Source: a virus
IMG/VR virus record: IMGVR_UViG_3300046492_000111
Coordinates: 1-43,500 of that record
Strand: one strand, 5' to 3'
DNA: 43,500 nt
Positions 24,055 to 32,511 of this stretch are shown in pieces. A program made the position numbers and the translations under genes. Under the pieces are notes generated by a model. The model was not told where the DNA came from, made no database searches, and saw only the letters and a list, made by a program, of their open reading frames with translations. Every line of letters starts with the position of its first letter. Position 1 is the stretch's first letter.

Positions 24055-24541
24055 CTACGCTTTCCCTGGCGTAAGCCCACGCGCTGTCAATGTCGGCGCT
24101 GGTCTTGCCGAAGGCCGCAGCGATCTGCTCGATGAGGGGGTTGTCACGGCGGAACTTCCCGGCGGAGGTCCAGTAAATCTTGGCAAGCGTCCGGTCGGGC
24201 TCCGGCATGGCGTCGATAGCCGCGTCAACGTCGTCAGGGGTGACATTGAGCGTCAGCATGGCGAGCTTGAAGTCGAGCGGGTCGAGCGGCGGGAACAGTT
24301 CTTCGAACGTCGGCGGGGGCGGCGGCACGGGGTCCGGCTGCGGCTCTTCTTCCGGCGTCGTGACAAGCACGTAGCCCCACGCGCCGTTGCGGAAGACGCG
24401 GAGGTTGCCTTCCACGGCGTTCGGAGGTGCGATGTAGGTGGCGTTCGCCGGGATAAGCCAGCGGCCCTTAACCAGAGGGTCGGGGTCGGCGACATCCGCC
24501 CCAAGGTATGCACCGGTCGCGTCGTAATGATAGATGTTCAT
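24047..24541 (-). CDS. Tail-fibre assembly-like protein
   Basis: This 164-residue protein has an N-terminal strand-rich part (M-N-I-Y-H-Y-D-A-T-G and W-L-I-P-A-N-A-T), an acidic and proline-rich linker with a run of six P near 75-80, and a helical C-terminus. The layout fits lambda-type tail-fibre assembly chaperones. It lies between the two fibre genes and overlaps the second by 8 bases. Confidence 0.6.
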   Translation of the reverse strand: MNIYHYDATGAYLGADVADPDPLVKGRWLIPANATYIAPPNAVEGNLRVFRNGAWGYVLVTTPEEEPQPDPVPPPPPTFEELFPPLDPLDFKLAMLTLNVTPDDVDAAIDAMPEPDRTLAKIYWTSAGKFRRDNPLIEQIAAAFGKTSADIDSAWAYARESVDG

Positions 24542-24549
24542 TCCGGCTC

Positions 24550-25347
24550 CTAGTATTTGATGAGGATGAGTGCGGCCATGTTCTTCGGGCGGGCTTCGGT
24601 GCCGCCGTTGTTCTGGATCGAGATGCCGGTCCCGGCGCCGTAAATGCCGATGCCCGTGCCCGACGCATTGAGCCAGATGCCAGTGCCGGAAACGCCAGTG
24701 CTCTCAGTCTGGAGACCATTGCCAGAATTGTCATTGCCGTAGCCCCCACCATGAGGAGCTAGGTAGGAGTGGCTGTGACCGGGATCGTTAACACCGTGGT
24801 TGTGGCCGGGGTCATAGACACCGTGGGCGTGGGAGGGGTCGTTAACGCCGTGGTTGTGCGCGAGGTTCTGACTGTCTTGGATGGAGCCTAACACGCGGCT
24901 CGCGTCGATCCCCCTGCCGTCGTCAAGACCGCGCAGGAAGTAGCCGCGATAGTCGGGGAGGTTGAACGTGTTGGTGCCGTCACCCGCGCCGTAGAACGTG
25001 CCAATCGCGGCGTAGAGCGCGGCGTAGGTTGTGCGGCTGACCGCCGCACCGTTGGCCTTGAGCCACCCTGCCGGGGCGGTAGAGCGAGCCGTAAACGCGA
25101 GGTTGCCCGCGTCGGTGCTGTTCAGGACGGTGTGCCCGCCCATGTCAACGTCGCCTGTCATGACACCGCCGGAGCGCGCGAGCGCGGCGTCGGCCTTGGC
25201 CTTGGCGTCGGCGATGTCGTCGGTGTGCGACTTGAGCTTTGTGTCGATCGTGTCGGAGTTGGCGTTGATCTTCGCGCCCCACGTATCCGTAGAGCCGCCG
25301 ACTTCAACTTTTACGAGGCTGTAGTTGGGGGTAAACGTATCAGGCAT
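24550..25347 (-). CDS. Tail fibre protein 1 with tail-collar domain
   Basis: This 265-residue protein starts M-P-D-T-F-T-P-N-Y-S-L-V-K in a TAATG overlap. An anchor shared with fibre 2 and a short helical shaft (A-D-A-K-A-K-A-D-A-A-L) are followed by a phage tail-collar domain: G-W-L-K-A-N-G, F-N-L-P-D-Y-R-G-Y-F-L-R-G. A histidine-rich segment around 165-200 repeats H-x-H and G-V-N/Y-D-P-G/S-H at ten-residue spacing. In other phage fibres such HxH repeats bind metal ions and stabilise trimers. The C-terminus is Gly/Asn/Thr-rich and ends P-K-N-M-A-A-L-I-L-I-K-Y. Confidence 0.82.
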   Translation of the reverse strand: MPDTFTPNYSLVKVEVGGSTDTWGAKINANSDTIDTKLKSHTDDIADAKAKADAALARSGGVMTGDVDMGGHTVLNSTDAGNLAFTARSTAPAGWLKANGAAVSRTTYAALYAAIGTFYGAGDGTNTFNLPDYRGYFLRGLDDGRGIDASRVLGSIQDSQNLAHNHGVNDPSHAHGVYDPGHNHGVNDPGHSHSYLAPHGGGYGNDNSGNGLQTESTGVSGTGIWLNASGTGIGIYGAGTGISIQNNGGTEARPKNMAALILIKY

Positions 25348-25964
25348 TAAAGCGGGGTCTCCTGCCAAGTCGAAGCGTTGTCAGGCACGGTGGCCCAAGG
25401 GTCGGTGTCAGCCGGGGCTTCCGCCCAAACCGAAGAAGTGTCAGGCACAGGCACCCAATCCGAAGAGAGATCAGGCATCGTCAGCCAAGAGGCCGAAGCC
25501 GGATCGTTGGCGAGGTAGGTGCCGCGCCCTTGCGCCCGGATGAGCGCCTTCGCCTTGACCGCCTTGAGGCGGATTAGGAGGGTCGCGGTGCTGTTGGCGA
25601 CGAGCGCCGACGTAGCGGCGATCCGCGCACTGGCGTTCTGCACGCCGCGAAGCTGCGCGGTGCCGAAGGTCTTAGCGTTGATCCAAATGCGGTCGAGGCC
25701 GAGGACGCGGTTGCTGTTTGCCTTGACAGCCGTGACAGCGGTGACGCTGGCGCGAAAAGGAATGATCCTGTTGTAGTTGACAGCGACGGCGGAGAGCGCC
25801 GTGACAACGATCCTCGCGGTTGCGATAGCCGTGGACCGAACCGTCTTTGTCGCTGACGTGGCCGTGACGTTGGTGACCTCCGCGTCTACGACCGTGTTCG
25901 CGCTGTAAAGCCCCTTACCGTATCGCCCTGTGCCGTATCCGACGCCCGTCGTGCTGTACGCCAT
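25347..25964 (-). CDS. Structural protein with Trp decapeptide repeat
   Basis: This 205-residue protein starts M-A-Y-S-T-T-G-V-G-Y-G-T-G-R-Y-G-K-G, followed by a low-complexity Ala/Val/Thr region. Its last ~45 residues hold five Trp spaced exactly ten apart, with P-D between most of them (W-x3-P-D-x4). I do not recognise the family. Its place between a tail protein and the collar fibre suggests a tail accessory or decoration protein. Start 25964 lies 4 bases after the previous stop. Confidence 0.6.
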   Translation of the reverse strand: MAYSTTGVGYGTGRYGKGLYSANTVVDAEVTNVTATSATKTVRSTAIATARIVVTALSAVAVNYNRIIPFRASVTAVTAVKANSNRVLGLDRIWINAKTFGTAQLRGVQNASARIAATSALVANSTATLLIRLKAVKAKALIRAQGRGTYLANDPASASWLTMPDLSSDWVPVPDTSSVWAEAPADTDPWATVPDNASTWQETPL

Positions 25965-25968
25965 CAGA

Positions 25969-26397
25969 TTAATCCAACGAGACCGCCAGTTCGTGGACCG
26001 GAACGCGGAAGATGTCGCCGGTCGTGATGATGCGGGGGTTGACCAGCACTGCGGGGGCCAGCATGTTGCCGCTCGTGGCCGCATCAAAAACGCCGACGTG
26101 GGTAATGTTGCCCCAGTTCGAGGTTGCGGTTGGGTACTCGATCACGGCGTTGTTGACTGCCGCCGTGACAAGCACGCCCGGATCGCCGACCGGGTCGATT
26201 TCGAAGCTCGTGAGCACATCGAACGTCGCCGCCTGACGGGCGTATGCGCCGCCTGTCACTTCGGTGCCGGGGGAGCTTTCGGTGGGGGCGGTCGTGAAGA
26301 GCGCGAGGTAGCGGCCCGTAGGTTGGGCGTAAGCCACGCCAGTAAAGACGTGCTGGAGTATCTTGTTTTCGAGGTAGTCCGAAAAGCTGTTCATCAT
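25969..26397 (-). CDS. Phage tail-fibre-like structural protein, 142 aa
   Basis: It starts F-S-D-Y-L-E-N-K-I-L-Q-H-V-F-T-G and has P-x-Y-L-A-L-F-T-T-A-P, then G-G-A-Y-A-R-Q and a W-G-N-I-T-H-V-G-V-F-D-A segment. These motifs are typical of a small conserved phage family annotated as tail-fibre or virion structural proteins. It overlaps the adaptor gene by 4 bases. Confidence 0.7.
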   Translation of the reverse strand: MMNSFSDYLENKILQHVFTGVAYAQPTGRYLALFTTAPTESSPGTEVTGGAYARQAATFDVLTSFEIDPVGDPGVLVTAAVNNAVIEYPTATSNWGNITHVGVFDAATSGNMLAPAVLVNPRIITTGDIFRVPVHELAVSLD

Positions 26398-27047
26398 CCG
26401 AAGGTCTTCCTCTTGACTGCCAGCGCGCCTTGCGCGAACGAAGCGCGTTCGGCCTCGACCAGCATGGCCGCGAAAATGCGGTCGGCCTTGCCCTGCCAGA
26501 CCGGGATGCGTTCATCATTTTTGAGGTACGGCTCGGCTTCGGAGAGCGCGCCGAACAGGTAGGCGTCGGGGCTCTTCTGAAGCAGCCAGTTGGTGGCTAC
26601 GCTGATGTCGTTGCCGACTGGGTCTCTGACACCGTCTGACAGCGAAGGGACCGAAGCCCGGTAGACGAGTTCCAGGCTGACATCGCCGGTCGGCTCCGGG
26701 TACAGGAAGAACTTCCCGTCCATGTGCGTGTAGATTTCCGGCGGGCCGCACGTCGCGCCGTAGCGGGCACGTTCCGCGAAGCTGTTCTCGATCGACACGA
26801 AACGGAGCGGGTCAGGGCTCGGTGTCAGGCGGAGGAGGGCGACGGTCTCGCGCCAGTCGGGCGGCACGACGAAGTAGCCGCGATCCACGATGGCGGTGGA
26901 GCGCTTGACCATGTCATGCGTGCGGAGCTCGCGGTTGGCGCGCGCTTCGAACAGACGAATGAAGGTGGGGATTTTCTCTGTCAGGTCTGCGCGGTTCAGC
27001 CAGTCGGCGATCTCGCTTTGCAGACCGAGATACGTGTCAAGGGCCAT
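26394..27047 (-). CDS. Head-tail adaptor protein (SU10-type)
   Basis: This 217-residue protein opens Y-L-G-L-Q-S-E-I-A-D-W-L-N-R-A-D-L and has F-I-R-L-F-E-A-R-A-N-R-E-L-R, the helical adaptor signature seen next to SU10-type capsid genes. The centre is strand-rich; the C-terminus is helical (Y-L-F-G-A-L-S-E-A-E-P-Y). It probably docks the tail tube to the portal. Its start base overlaps the previous gene's stop (27047). Confidence 0.8.
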   Translation of the reverse strand: MALDTYLGLQSEIADWLNRADLTEKIPTFIRLFEARANRELRTHDMVKRSTAIVDRGYFVVPPDWRETVALLRLTPSPDPLRFVSIENSFAERARYGATCGPPEIYTHMDGKFFLYPEPTGDVSLELVYRASVPSLSDGVRDPVGNDISVATNWLLQKSPDAYLFGALSEAEPYLKNDERIPVWQGKADRIFAAMLVEAERASFAQGALAVKRKTFG

Positions 27048-27361
27048 CAGATGATACCCGGCTTGACACGGAATGCGGCGTTGTCAGGGTCGTTGAGCCA
27101 GCGCTTGAAGGCGACCGGGTCTTTGTCGATCCCCTTCTTGATGAGGTCCATCATGATCGTGGTGGGGATGGAGGCGACGTGCGAGAGCTCTTCGCCGTGG
27201 AAGCCGCGCTTCGCGTTGTTGAAGAGGTCGCGGTTGCTTTCGACGAGACCGGCGGTTTCCTGCACGGTCTCGATCAGGAAATTCTTCGCGTCGTTGCCTT
27301 CGTCGTAGTGGAAGGTGCGCGTGATGCCCGATAGCGGGTCGTGATCAAGGATTTTCTTCAT
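27047..27361 (-). CDS. Small protein after major capsid, 104 aa
   Basis: The likely start is ATG 27361 (M-K-K-I-L-D-H-D-P); a GTG at 27391 would add ten residues. It contains H-Y-D-E-G, a helical E-S-N-R-D-L-F-N-N-A-K-R, H-V-A-S-I-P-T-T-I-M and an F-K-R-W-L-N-D-P-D-N-x3-F-R-V-K-P-G end. This pattern recurs in small phage proteins encoded next to SU10-like capsid proteins. Function unknown; probably a virion or assembly factor. Confidence 0.65.
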   Translation of the reverse strand: MKKILDHDPLSGITRTFHYDEGNDAKNFLIETVQETAGLVESNRDLFNNAKRGFHGEELSHVASIPTTIMMDLIKKGIDKDPVAFKRWLNDPDNAAFRVKPGII

Positions 27362-27375
27362 CTGCAAACAACCCG

Positions 27376-27394
27376 AATATGTTTCAAACACAAG
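27376..27394 (-). promoter_or_regulatory. Operator/promoter-like element K in late operon
   Basis: On the minus strand this reads CTTGTG-N7-CATATT, sharing CTTGTGT and GAAACATA with element B. It lies between the major capsid gene and the 104-aa gene, so it may mark an internal start or control point of the structural operon. It also overlaps the alternative GTG start at 27391. Confidence 0.35.
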
Positions 27395-27431
27395 CGAGTG
27401 GGCGGAGTTTTGGCTCCGCCCAATCTAGGTT

Positions 27432-28400
27432 TTAGGTCAGGTCGCGGGCGATGCCGTGGGCCTTTTCGGTGTGGACCTTGAGACCGAATTCGACCAGGAG
27501 CATTTCGCGCTTGCTGTCACCGTTTTCGGCGAGCGGCTTGGTGCGGAAGTCGCGGAGGAACTGGAGGGACGCGTATTCCGGGTCAACGAGGTACGCGGTG
27601 TCAACCGGCATGAAGCGGTTCGGCACGAACGTGACAGAACCAAAGTCCGAGACGTACACGTCAGCGGCGCCGATGATCGTCGCAGCCTTGTTGCCGGTCT
27701 CGCGGCGCTGCTGGGCGATGCCGGTGAAGCCGGAGGCGACACCCTTCTGCTTCGCACCGACCATGGCCAAGCCAACCTGACCGCCGGAAGCCCAAACCTG
27801 CTGAATGACGTTCTTGAGGATCGTCTCAGTGAAGGCACGGGCCGTGCCGTTGACGTAGGCGGCGTTCGGGTAGCCGTCCGTGGTCGCCGAAAGCGTCGGG
27901 TTCGTGCCGCCAGCCGCCTTGTCAACGTTGGTCGTCAGGAACGCGCCGAAACCGGCGGTCTGGCGAGCCGTGCCGGTGGAACCACCGACCGCAGCCTTCT
28001 GGCCAGCGATACGGACTTCCATGTCACGCTTGATTTCGGCGGATGCCTTGGCCTTTTCGTAGGCCATGACGCCCTTGATGCCAGCCTTCGTGACTGCTTC
28101 CGCAGTGCCGGAGGTCTGGATCGTCTTGGTCATGATCTGCGTGTAGTTGCCAAGGCGGTTCGTCGGCGTGCGCGTGTCGTTGGCAGCGTCGCCACCGTCA
28201 ACCGCAGCGTTGTCACCGTTCGCAGCGGCGAGACCGTCAGTCTGCCATTCGAAGTAGGTGTTGGAGACATTGCCGCGTCCGATGTTGGACATCAGCGGGG
28301 TGTCTTCCGGCGCGATGTTGTAGATTACGTCCGAGAGCTCTTCGCGGACGGCCTTGTTGATGTCGTACCGGTCAACAGTACCGGTGGGTTTAGCTGGCAT
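27432..28400 (-). CDS. Major capsid protein (SU10/DUF5309 type, HK97 fold)
   Basis: This 322-residue protein has N-I-A-P-E-D-T-P-L-M-S-N-I-G near the N-terminus, N-R-L-G-N-Y-T-Q-I-M-T-K-T, a helical K-R-D-M-E-V-R-I spine and a strand-rich C-terminus with F-L-R-D-F-R-T. This matches the SU10-type major capsid family (DUF5309). The start has a strong ribosome site (aggaagtga). It follows the scaffold gene by 13 bases, the usual order. No N-terminal delta domain is visible, consistent with the separate scaffold. Confidence 0.9.
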   Translation of the reverse strand: MPAKPTGTVDRYDINKAVREELSDVIYNIAPEDTPLMSNIGRGNVSNTYFEWQTDGLAAANGDNAAVDGGDAANDTRTPTNRLGNYTQIMTKTIQTSGTAEAVTKAGIKGVMAYEKAKASAEIKRDMEVRIAGQKAAVGGSTGTARQTAGFGAFLTTNVDKAAGGTNPTLSATTDGYPNAAYVNGTARAFTETILKNVIQQVWASGGQVGLAMVGAKQKGVASGFTGIAQQRRETGNKAATIIGAADVYVSDFGSVTFVPNRFMPVDTAYLVDPEYASLQFLRDFRTKPLAENGDSKREMLLVEFGLKVHTEKAHGIARDLT

Positions 28401-28413
28401 TTCTCGTCACTTC

Positions 28414-29451
28414 CTATGGATCAAGTTGCTCAAACAGGGAGGCTGCATCACGGATGCTGCCGGACTTACCAAGACGCTGCTTTGCGCGGGAAACGTTGGA
28501 GACGGTGCGGGTTTTGGCCGAATTCGGGCTACCGGGAGAGACGGACTTGGGGCCGTTCGGGGCACTCGGCTGTGGCTTTTTCGCCATCAACTCGTCGTAC
28601 CGCATGGCCTTGTAGAGAGCGAGCACCGCACGATGATCGTAGGTCTGCTTCAGTTCCTCCTCGGCGAAACCGAGTTTCTGGCCGTAGGCCATCAGCTTGT
28701 CACGGTCAGCATTCCAGCGGTTGGCGTCTTGCCACGCGGGCATAGCTTTGGCCAATTCGCGGCTGGAGGTGTTTAGGGCCTCCGCGATCGCCGCTTGCTG
28801 TTGCTGCTGTGCAATCTGTTCGAGGCGTTGCCGCTCTTGCTGGGCAGCGCCGTGTCGCGCCGATTTTTCCCGCCAAGCAACTTCTTGCCTCAAGTATTCA
28901 TTCGGATCGTTCGCCAGCAAATCGGCCCAATCCGGTTCGACTTCCATGCCAGCTTCGATTTGCTGGATGAGGAGCGGGAGGAGTTGAGCGTACTGCGCGC
29001 GTTCGGTCTGAATGGCCTGCCGATCGCCTTCAAACGACCGTCGCTCGTCGGCGAGGGTCATCTTACTGCGCGTGTAATCCGCCTGACGCTGATACCCAGC
29101 CAGAGCTTCCTTGAGCGTGACCGTCTCTTCCTTGCCGCCGATCTTGACGGTGAAAGGACGCTCCAACAGCTTTTCGTCGTCTGCTGTGTCGTCGTCGTCG
29201 GTGGTGGCTTCTTCTTCGTCAGCACCCTCTTCGTCCGAACTGTCGTCTTCCTCTTCGGAAGGCTCCTCGTCGTCTTCAGGTGGCGTCTCTTCTTCGGAAG
29301 TGTCTGCCGCAGTGCCTTCGACCGGTTCGGTCTCGGCGTTCTCGTCAGCGGTCTCGATTGTGGAAGGCTCTGTGTTGTCCGGTTCGGAAAGAGCTTCGAT
29401 GCGCGAGGCGGCTTCTGCGAGCCCGATGCCATTAGGCGTGTCGGTATTCAT
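28414..29451 (-). CDS. Scaffolding protein
   Basis: This 345-residue protein has an extremely acidic first ~95 residues (runs of D and E). A short G-G-K-E-E-T-V-T-L-K-E-A-L-A-G-Y segment follows, then a long helical region rich in Q and E (Q-Q-Q-Q-Q near 215) and a basic C-terminus. That architecture and the place directly before the major capsid gene identify a capsid scaffold. The C-terminal basic helix would bind the capsid shell. A gaggt ribosome site precedes the start. Confidence 0.85.
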   Translation of the reverse strand: MNTDTPNGIGLAEAASRIEALSEPDNTEPSTIETADENAETEPVEGTAADTSEEETPPEDDEEPSEEEDDSSDEEGADEEEATTDDDDTADDEKLLERPFTVKIGGKEETVTLKEALAGYQRQADYTRSKMTLADERRSFEGDRQAIQTERAQYAQLLPLLIQQIEAGMEVEPDWADLLANDPNEYLRQEVAWREKSARHGAAQQERQRLEQIAQQQQQAAIAEALNTSSRELAKAMPAWQDANRWNADRDKLMAYGQKLGFAEEELKQTYDHRAVLALYKAMRYDELMAKKPQPSAPNGPKSVSPGSPNSAKTRTVSNVSRAKQRLGKSGSIRDAASLFEQLDP

Positions 29452-29496
29452 CTATTTGTACCTCAAAATTGCGTTGAGCGCAAGTGACATGTCATG

Positions 29497-29736
29497 TCAG
29501 CGCAAGCGCTTGTTGAAAGCTGTCACCGCCTGGTTGTCAGCGATGGATTGGAGCTCGGTCGTGACAAGCTCGATCGACTTGAGCGCGTGCCAAGCATTTT
29601 CGCGGGAAGCGGGGTCTCCCGCCCGCTTCCAGTATCCGACGAATGCGTCTTCGACAGTCTGCATCACCTCCTTAAAAAGCGGATCGTTGAGCATTTGCTT
29701 CGCTTGCGCGGCGCGCTTGTCTGCTTCCTCACTCAT
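29497..29736 (-). CDS. Small protein between portal and scaffold, 79 aa
   Basis: It opens S-E-E-A-D-K-R-A-A-Q-A-K-Q-M-L-N and continues as two charged helices around F-V-G-Y-W-K-R-A-G. Its start overlaps the portal stop (ATGA at 29733-29736). Short helical proteins are common at this place in podovirus-like head operons; role unknown, perhaps an assembly factor. Confidence 0.65.
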   Translation of the reverse strand: MSEEADKRAAQAKQMLNDPLFKEVMQTVEDAFVGYWKRAGDPASRENAWHALKSIELVTTELQSIADNQAVTAFNKRLR

Positions 29737-31970
29737 TGCACGGGGGTTCCTTGCGGCGCCGGGGCCGGAGCCTGTTGGGCGGCGGCTTGGGCTTGCTGCT
29801 GGGCCAACTGCTGTTGCTGCTGATCGTGCGCCTGCTGGGCGCGCTCGGTGGACTGGGCTTCGGCGGTCGAGACCTTGACAGCCGTGTCAATGATCATGCG
29901 TTCGCGGGCCATGGACTGGTTTATCTGGCTCATGAACTGCTGCATCTTCACGTCGGTGTCGGCGCCGTGGTACTTGAACTCCAACTCGGCGGCGCGGAGG
30001 AGGATGTCAGCCTCCATCTGGTCGCGCATACGGTCGTCGTCCATCTTCGCCTTCATGTATTCGAGGTCCGTCTTGCGGCGGTTCATCTCGATGTTGGCGT
30101 CGGTCTTCCGGCCCTCGATCTGCGCGAGGATTTCAGCCGGGTCGGGCTTCTGGTTTTGCTGCATCGTCTTCTGGTATTCGGCGATGCTGTCAGGCGTGAC
30201 CTCTTTCCAGTAGCTCTCGACATCCTTGATGCCTGACAGTTCCAACACCTTCGCCATGGTGTTGCGAAGCTGGCCCATATCGACGAGCGGGTTCTGAGGC
30301 CCAAGCGTTTGCAGCGCTTGCTCCTGTTTCGCCATGATCGCTGACAGGACGGCGATCTTTTCCTGCTTGTCACCGGAGCCGATGCCCACGTTGACAATGA
30401 CATTCATCTCGGCGTCCCAGTCGCGCGGATCGACCTCGACCCACTTCTTGCGGAGCCGGACGACGCGCTTCTTGTCCTGATGACGCACGACGAGGCGGAG
30501 GAGGCCGCAGAAAAGCTGCCTCATGCCGCCCTCGGCGAAGATGCGGGCGACCATTTCGAGGCGGCTCTCGGCGGCGGCGACCGTCGCCTTGACAGCGTCC
30601 TGCGTCGTGGACTGGAGCACGTCGGCGTCGAGCCCTTGCGTTGCCCTGCTGATGCCGGTGCGCTGGGCGCGCACGTCATCGAGGTAGGCAAGGACAGGAA
30701 GCGCCTGACCGCCGACGAACGGCGTCTCAAGCGGCTGGACGGCGCCGATCTGGCGCATACGGATGATCCCGCCGATCTCGGTGTTCATCACGTCATCGAT
30801 GTTGGCTTGGCCTTCGACGACCGCCGTGCGCGGGTGGATCGACTGTGCCAGGCTGTCAAGCGTGCCACGCACGATGTTGGACTTGATCTTCTGGAGGTCT
30901 TTGGTCTGGTCGGCGATCGAGTAGCCGATTGCGGTGTGCGGTTCCGGGTCCGGGCAGAAAAGCGCCAGCGGCACCTCCGGCACGACCTCGTCGTGGAGCA
31001 CATGGCCGGTTTTGCCGATCGAGCAGATGCGGTGGAGCTCGGCGATGCCGTCGCCGTCCTGATCCATCCTGATCCAGCTCTCATAATAGGGCACGCGGAG
31101 CATGGAGGGGTCGTTTGCGGTGACATCGGCGCTTTGGCGGGTCTGGATGGCCGGGTTACGGGCTTGGGCTTCCTGATTGAGCTCCAGCGTGGGCTCCGGG
31201 TCGCCGTAATCGAGGATGTCATCGATGTCATAGCCCTCGGCGACGAGCTCGCTGACAAGCTTGCTCGACCGGTGGGCGACAAAATCCGAAGTTTTGATGT
31301 TCCGGGCGTTTTTGGCGAGGATGATCTCTTCCGGCGGCACCGCGACCACCTTGAAGACCTTTTCCTTGACCCGGCGCGTCGCCGTAAGGTCATAGGCCGT
31401 GTCATGGATGCCGGTAGCCTGGTCAATGACAGCGTAGTGTTCGACCGTGTCATGGTCGATTTCGAGCTCTGGGTCTTCTGTCAGGAGCGCAAACTGGCCT
31501 TCTGACAGGCCGGTATACTCTTCCTCGGTGACAGTGACCTTGTCCTCGACGTAGTACTTGGCGAAGCCGGTCTTGCGGATCAACGCGTCTTTCAGCACGT
31601 CGTAGAGGACCATCGAGCCCCCATTATCGACATAAAAGATGTAATTTATGTATTCTGTGGCCTGTGCGGCCTCTTCGACGGCGTCGCCCCGGCGCGGCAA
31701 GAACTCGACGGCGTCCTGCGTGGTCATGAAGACCCGCATCAGGCTCGGCATCATGGCTTGCACCACGTCCCGAACCTCTGACATGACAATCTGAGACCGA
31801 CCCTCTTCCTCGTTGCCGAAGGGCTCGCCCTTGTAGTAGCGGGTTGCTTCCTCGCGGTCGGGAGCGATGTAGGTGTCAATGTAGTCGGCGGCGCTGTCAA
31901 TCGCGGCGCAAAGCGCGCCGCTGATGTCCTCGTCCGTCATCTTCTTCGTCTTCGTCTTACGCTTCGCCAT
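29733..31970 (-). CDS. Portal protein (P22/SU10-like)
   Basis: This 745-residue protein has a basic N-terminus, then Y-I-D-T-Y-I-A-P-D-R-E-E-A-T-R-Y-Y, S-E-V-R-D-V-V-Q-A-M-M-P-S-L-M-R and W-I-R-M-D-Q-D-G-D-G-I-A-E, all typical of large podovirus portals. The last ~150 residues are a long Gln/Ala-rich helix ending in Q-Q-Q runs, matching the extended barrel of P22-like portals. It forms the dodecameric packaging and ejection ring. The gene follows the HslV-like protease and TerL, as expected. Confidence 0.9.
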   Translation of the reverse strand: MAKRKTKTKKMTDEDISGALCAAIDSAADYIDTYIAPDREEATRYYKGEPFGNEEEGRSQIVMSEVRDVVQAMMPSLMRVFMTTQDAVEFLPRRGDAVEEAAQATEYINYIFYVDNGGSMVLYDVLKDALIRKTGFAKYYVEDKVTVTEEEYTGLSEGQFALLTEDPELEIDHDTVEHYAVIDQATGIHDTAYDLTATRRVKEKVFKVVAVPPEEIILAKNARNIKTSDFVAHRSSKLVSELVAEGYDIDDILDYGDPEPTLELNQEAQARNPAIQTRQSADVTANDPSMLRVPYYESWIRMDQDGDGIAELHRICSIGKTGHVLHDEVVPEVPLALFCPDPEPHTAIGYSIADQTKDLQKIKSNIVRGTLDSLAQSIHPRTAVVEGQANIDDVMNTEIGGIIRMRQIGAVQPLETPFVGGQALPVLAYLDDVRAQRTGISRATQGLDADVLQSTTQDAVKATVAAAESRLEMVARIFAEGGMRQLFCGLLRLVVRHQDKKRVVRLRKKWVEVDPRDWDAEMNVIVNVGIGSGDKQEKIAVLSAIMAKQEQALQTLGPQNPLVDMGQLRNTMAKVLELSGIKDVESYWKEVTPDSIAEYQKTMQQNQKPDPAEILAQIEGRKTDANIEMNRRKTDLEYMKAKMDDDRMRDQMEADILLRAAELEFKYHGADTDVKMQQFMSQINQSMARERMIIDTAVKVSTAEAQSTERAQQAHDQQQQQLAQQQAQAAAQQAPAPAPQGTPVQ

Positions 31971-32052
31971 CCGACCCCCAAACGTCCAGAAATTCGATAG
32001 AATTTACAGGAATTATGTGGAATACGCAAATGTCATGCTTGACAGACGCAAG

Positions 32053-32511
32053 TTACTTCGCCTTGGGCGGCGCCAACTTGACGACGTTTCCAAGCTCGAC
32101 GTACTGGATCGGCCCGCCGGTCCCGATGTCGTAGATCGAGGCGATCTCCACGGCCTGCACGGCGCTGGCGCCCGCTGCCAAGGCGCCGATCGCCACGTCG
32201 GCCCCGGAGCCTTCGGAGTAGAAAGCCGCTGCGATCCTGACAGGACCGCCGTCGTCATCGATCACGAAGACTTCGCCGGTTGGGCGCACGAGGATGATCG
32301 AGCCCCGGTCGGCGGTCGAGGGAACCTCGCCGCTCAGGTCTTTTTCCACCCATTGCTCGATCTCGTGGGAGAGGCTGGCGTTGCCAGCGAAACCGACCAG
32401 AGCGCCGGATTTCGCCTTCCAGACCTTGCGCATCTCGCCGACGCGGGTGTTGCCTGACACGACCTGGCTGTCGGCGGCGAGTATTCCGTTGCGGTAGGCG
32501 ATGGTGGTCAT
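32053..32511 (-). CDS. HslV/proteasome-like Ntn hydrolase
   Basis: This 152-residue protein begins M-T-T-I-A-Y-R-N-G-I-L-A-A-D-S-Q. The Thr after Met would be the N-terminal nucleophile as in HslV, with D14 and K29 (M-R-K-V) at the matching positions and a V-G-F-A-G-N-A strand. Later G-S-G-A-D-V-A-I-G-A and A-A-x2-I-Y-D-I-G-T-G-G match the rest of the fold. Start 32511 is set by an ATGA overlap with TerL (32508-32511). No HslU-type unfoldase is adjacent. It may process head proteins or act on host targets; the role is unproven. Confidence 0.82.
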   Translation of the reverse strand: MTTIAYRNGILAADSQVVSGNTRVGEMRKVWKAKSGALVGFAGNASLSHEIEQWVEKDLSGEVPSTADRGSIILVRPTGEVFVIDDDGGPVRIAAAFYSEGSGADVAIGALAAGASAVQAVEIASIYDIGTGGPIQYVELGNVVKLAPPKAK

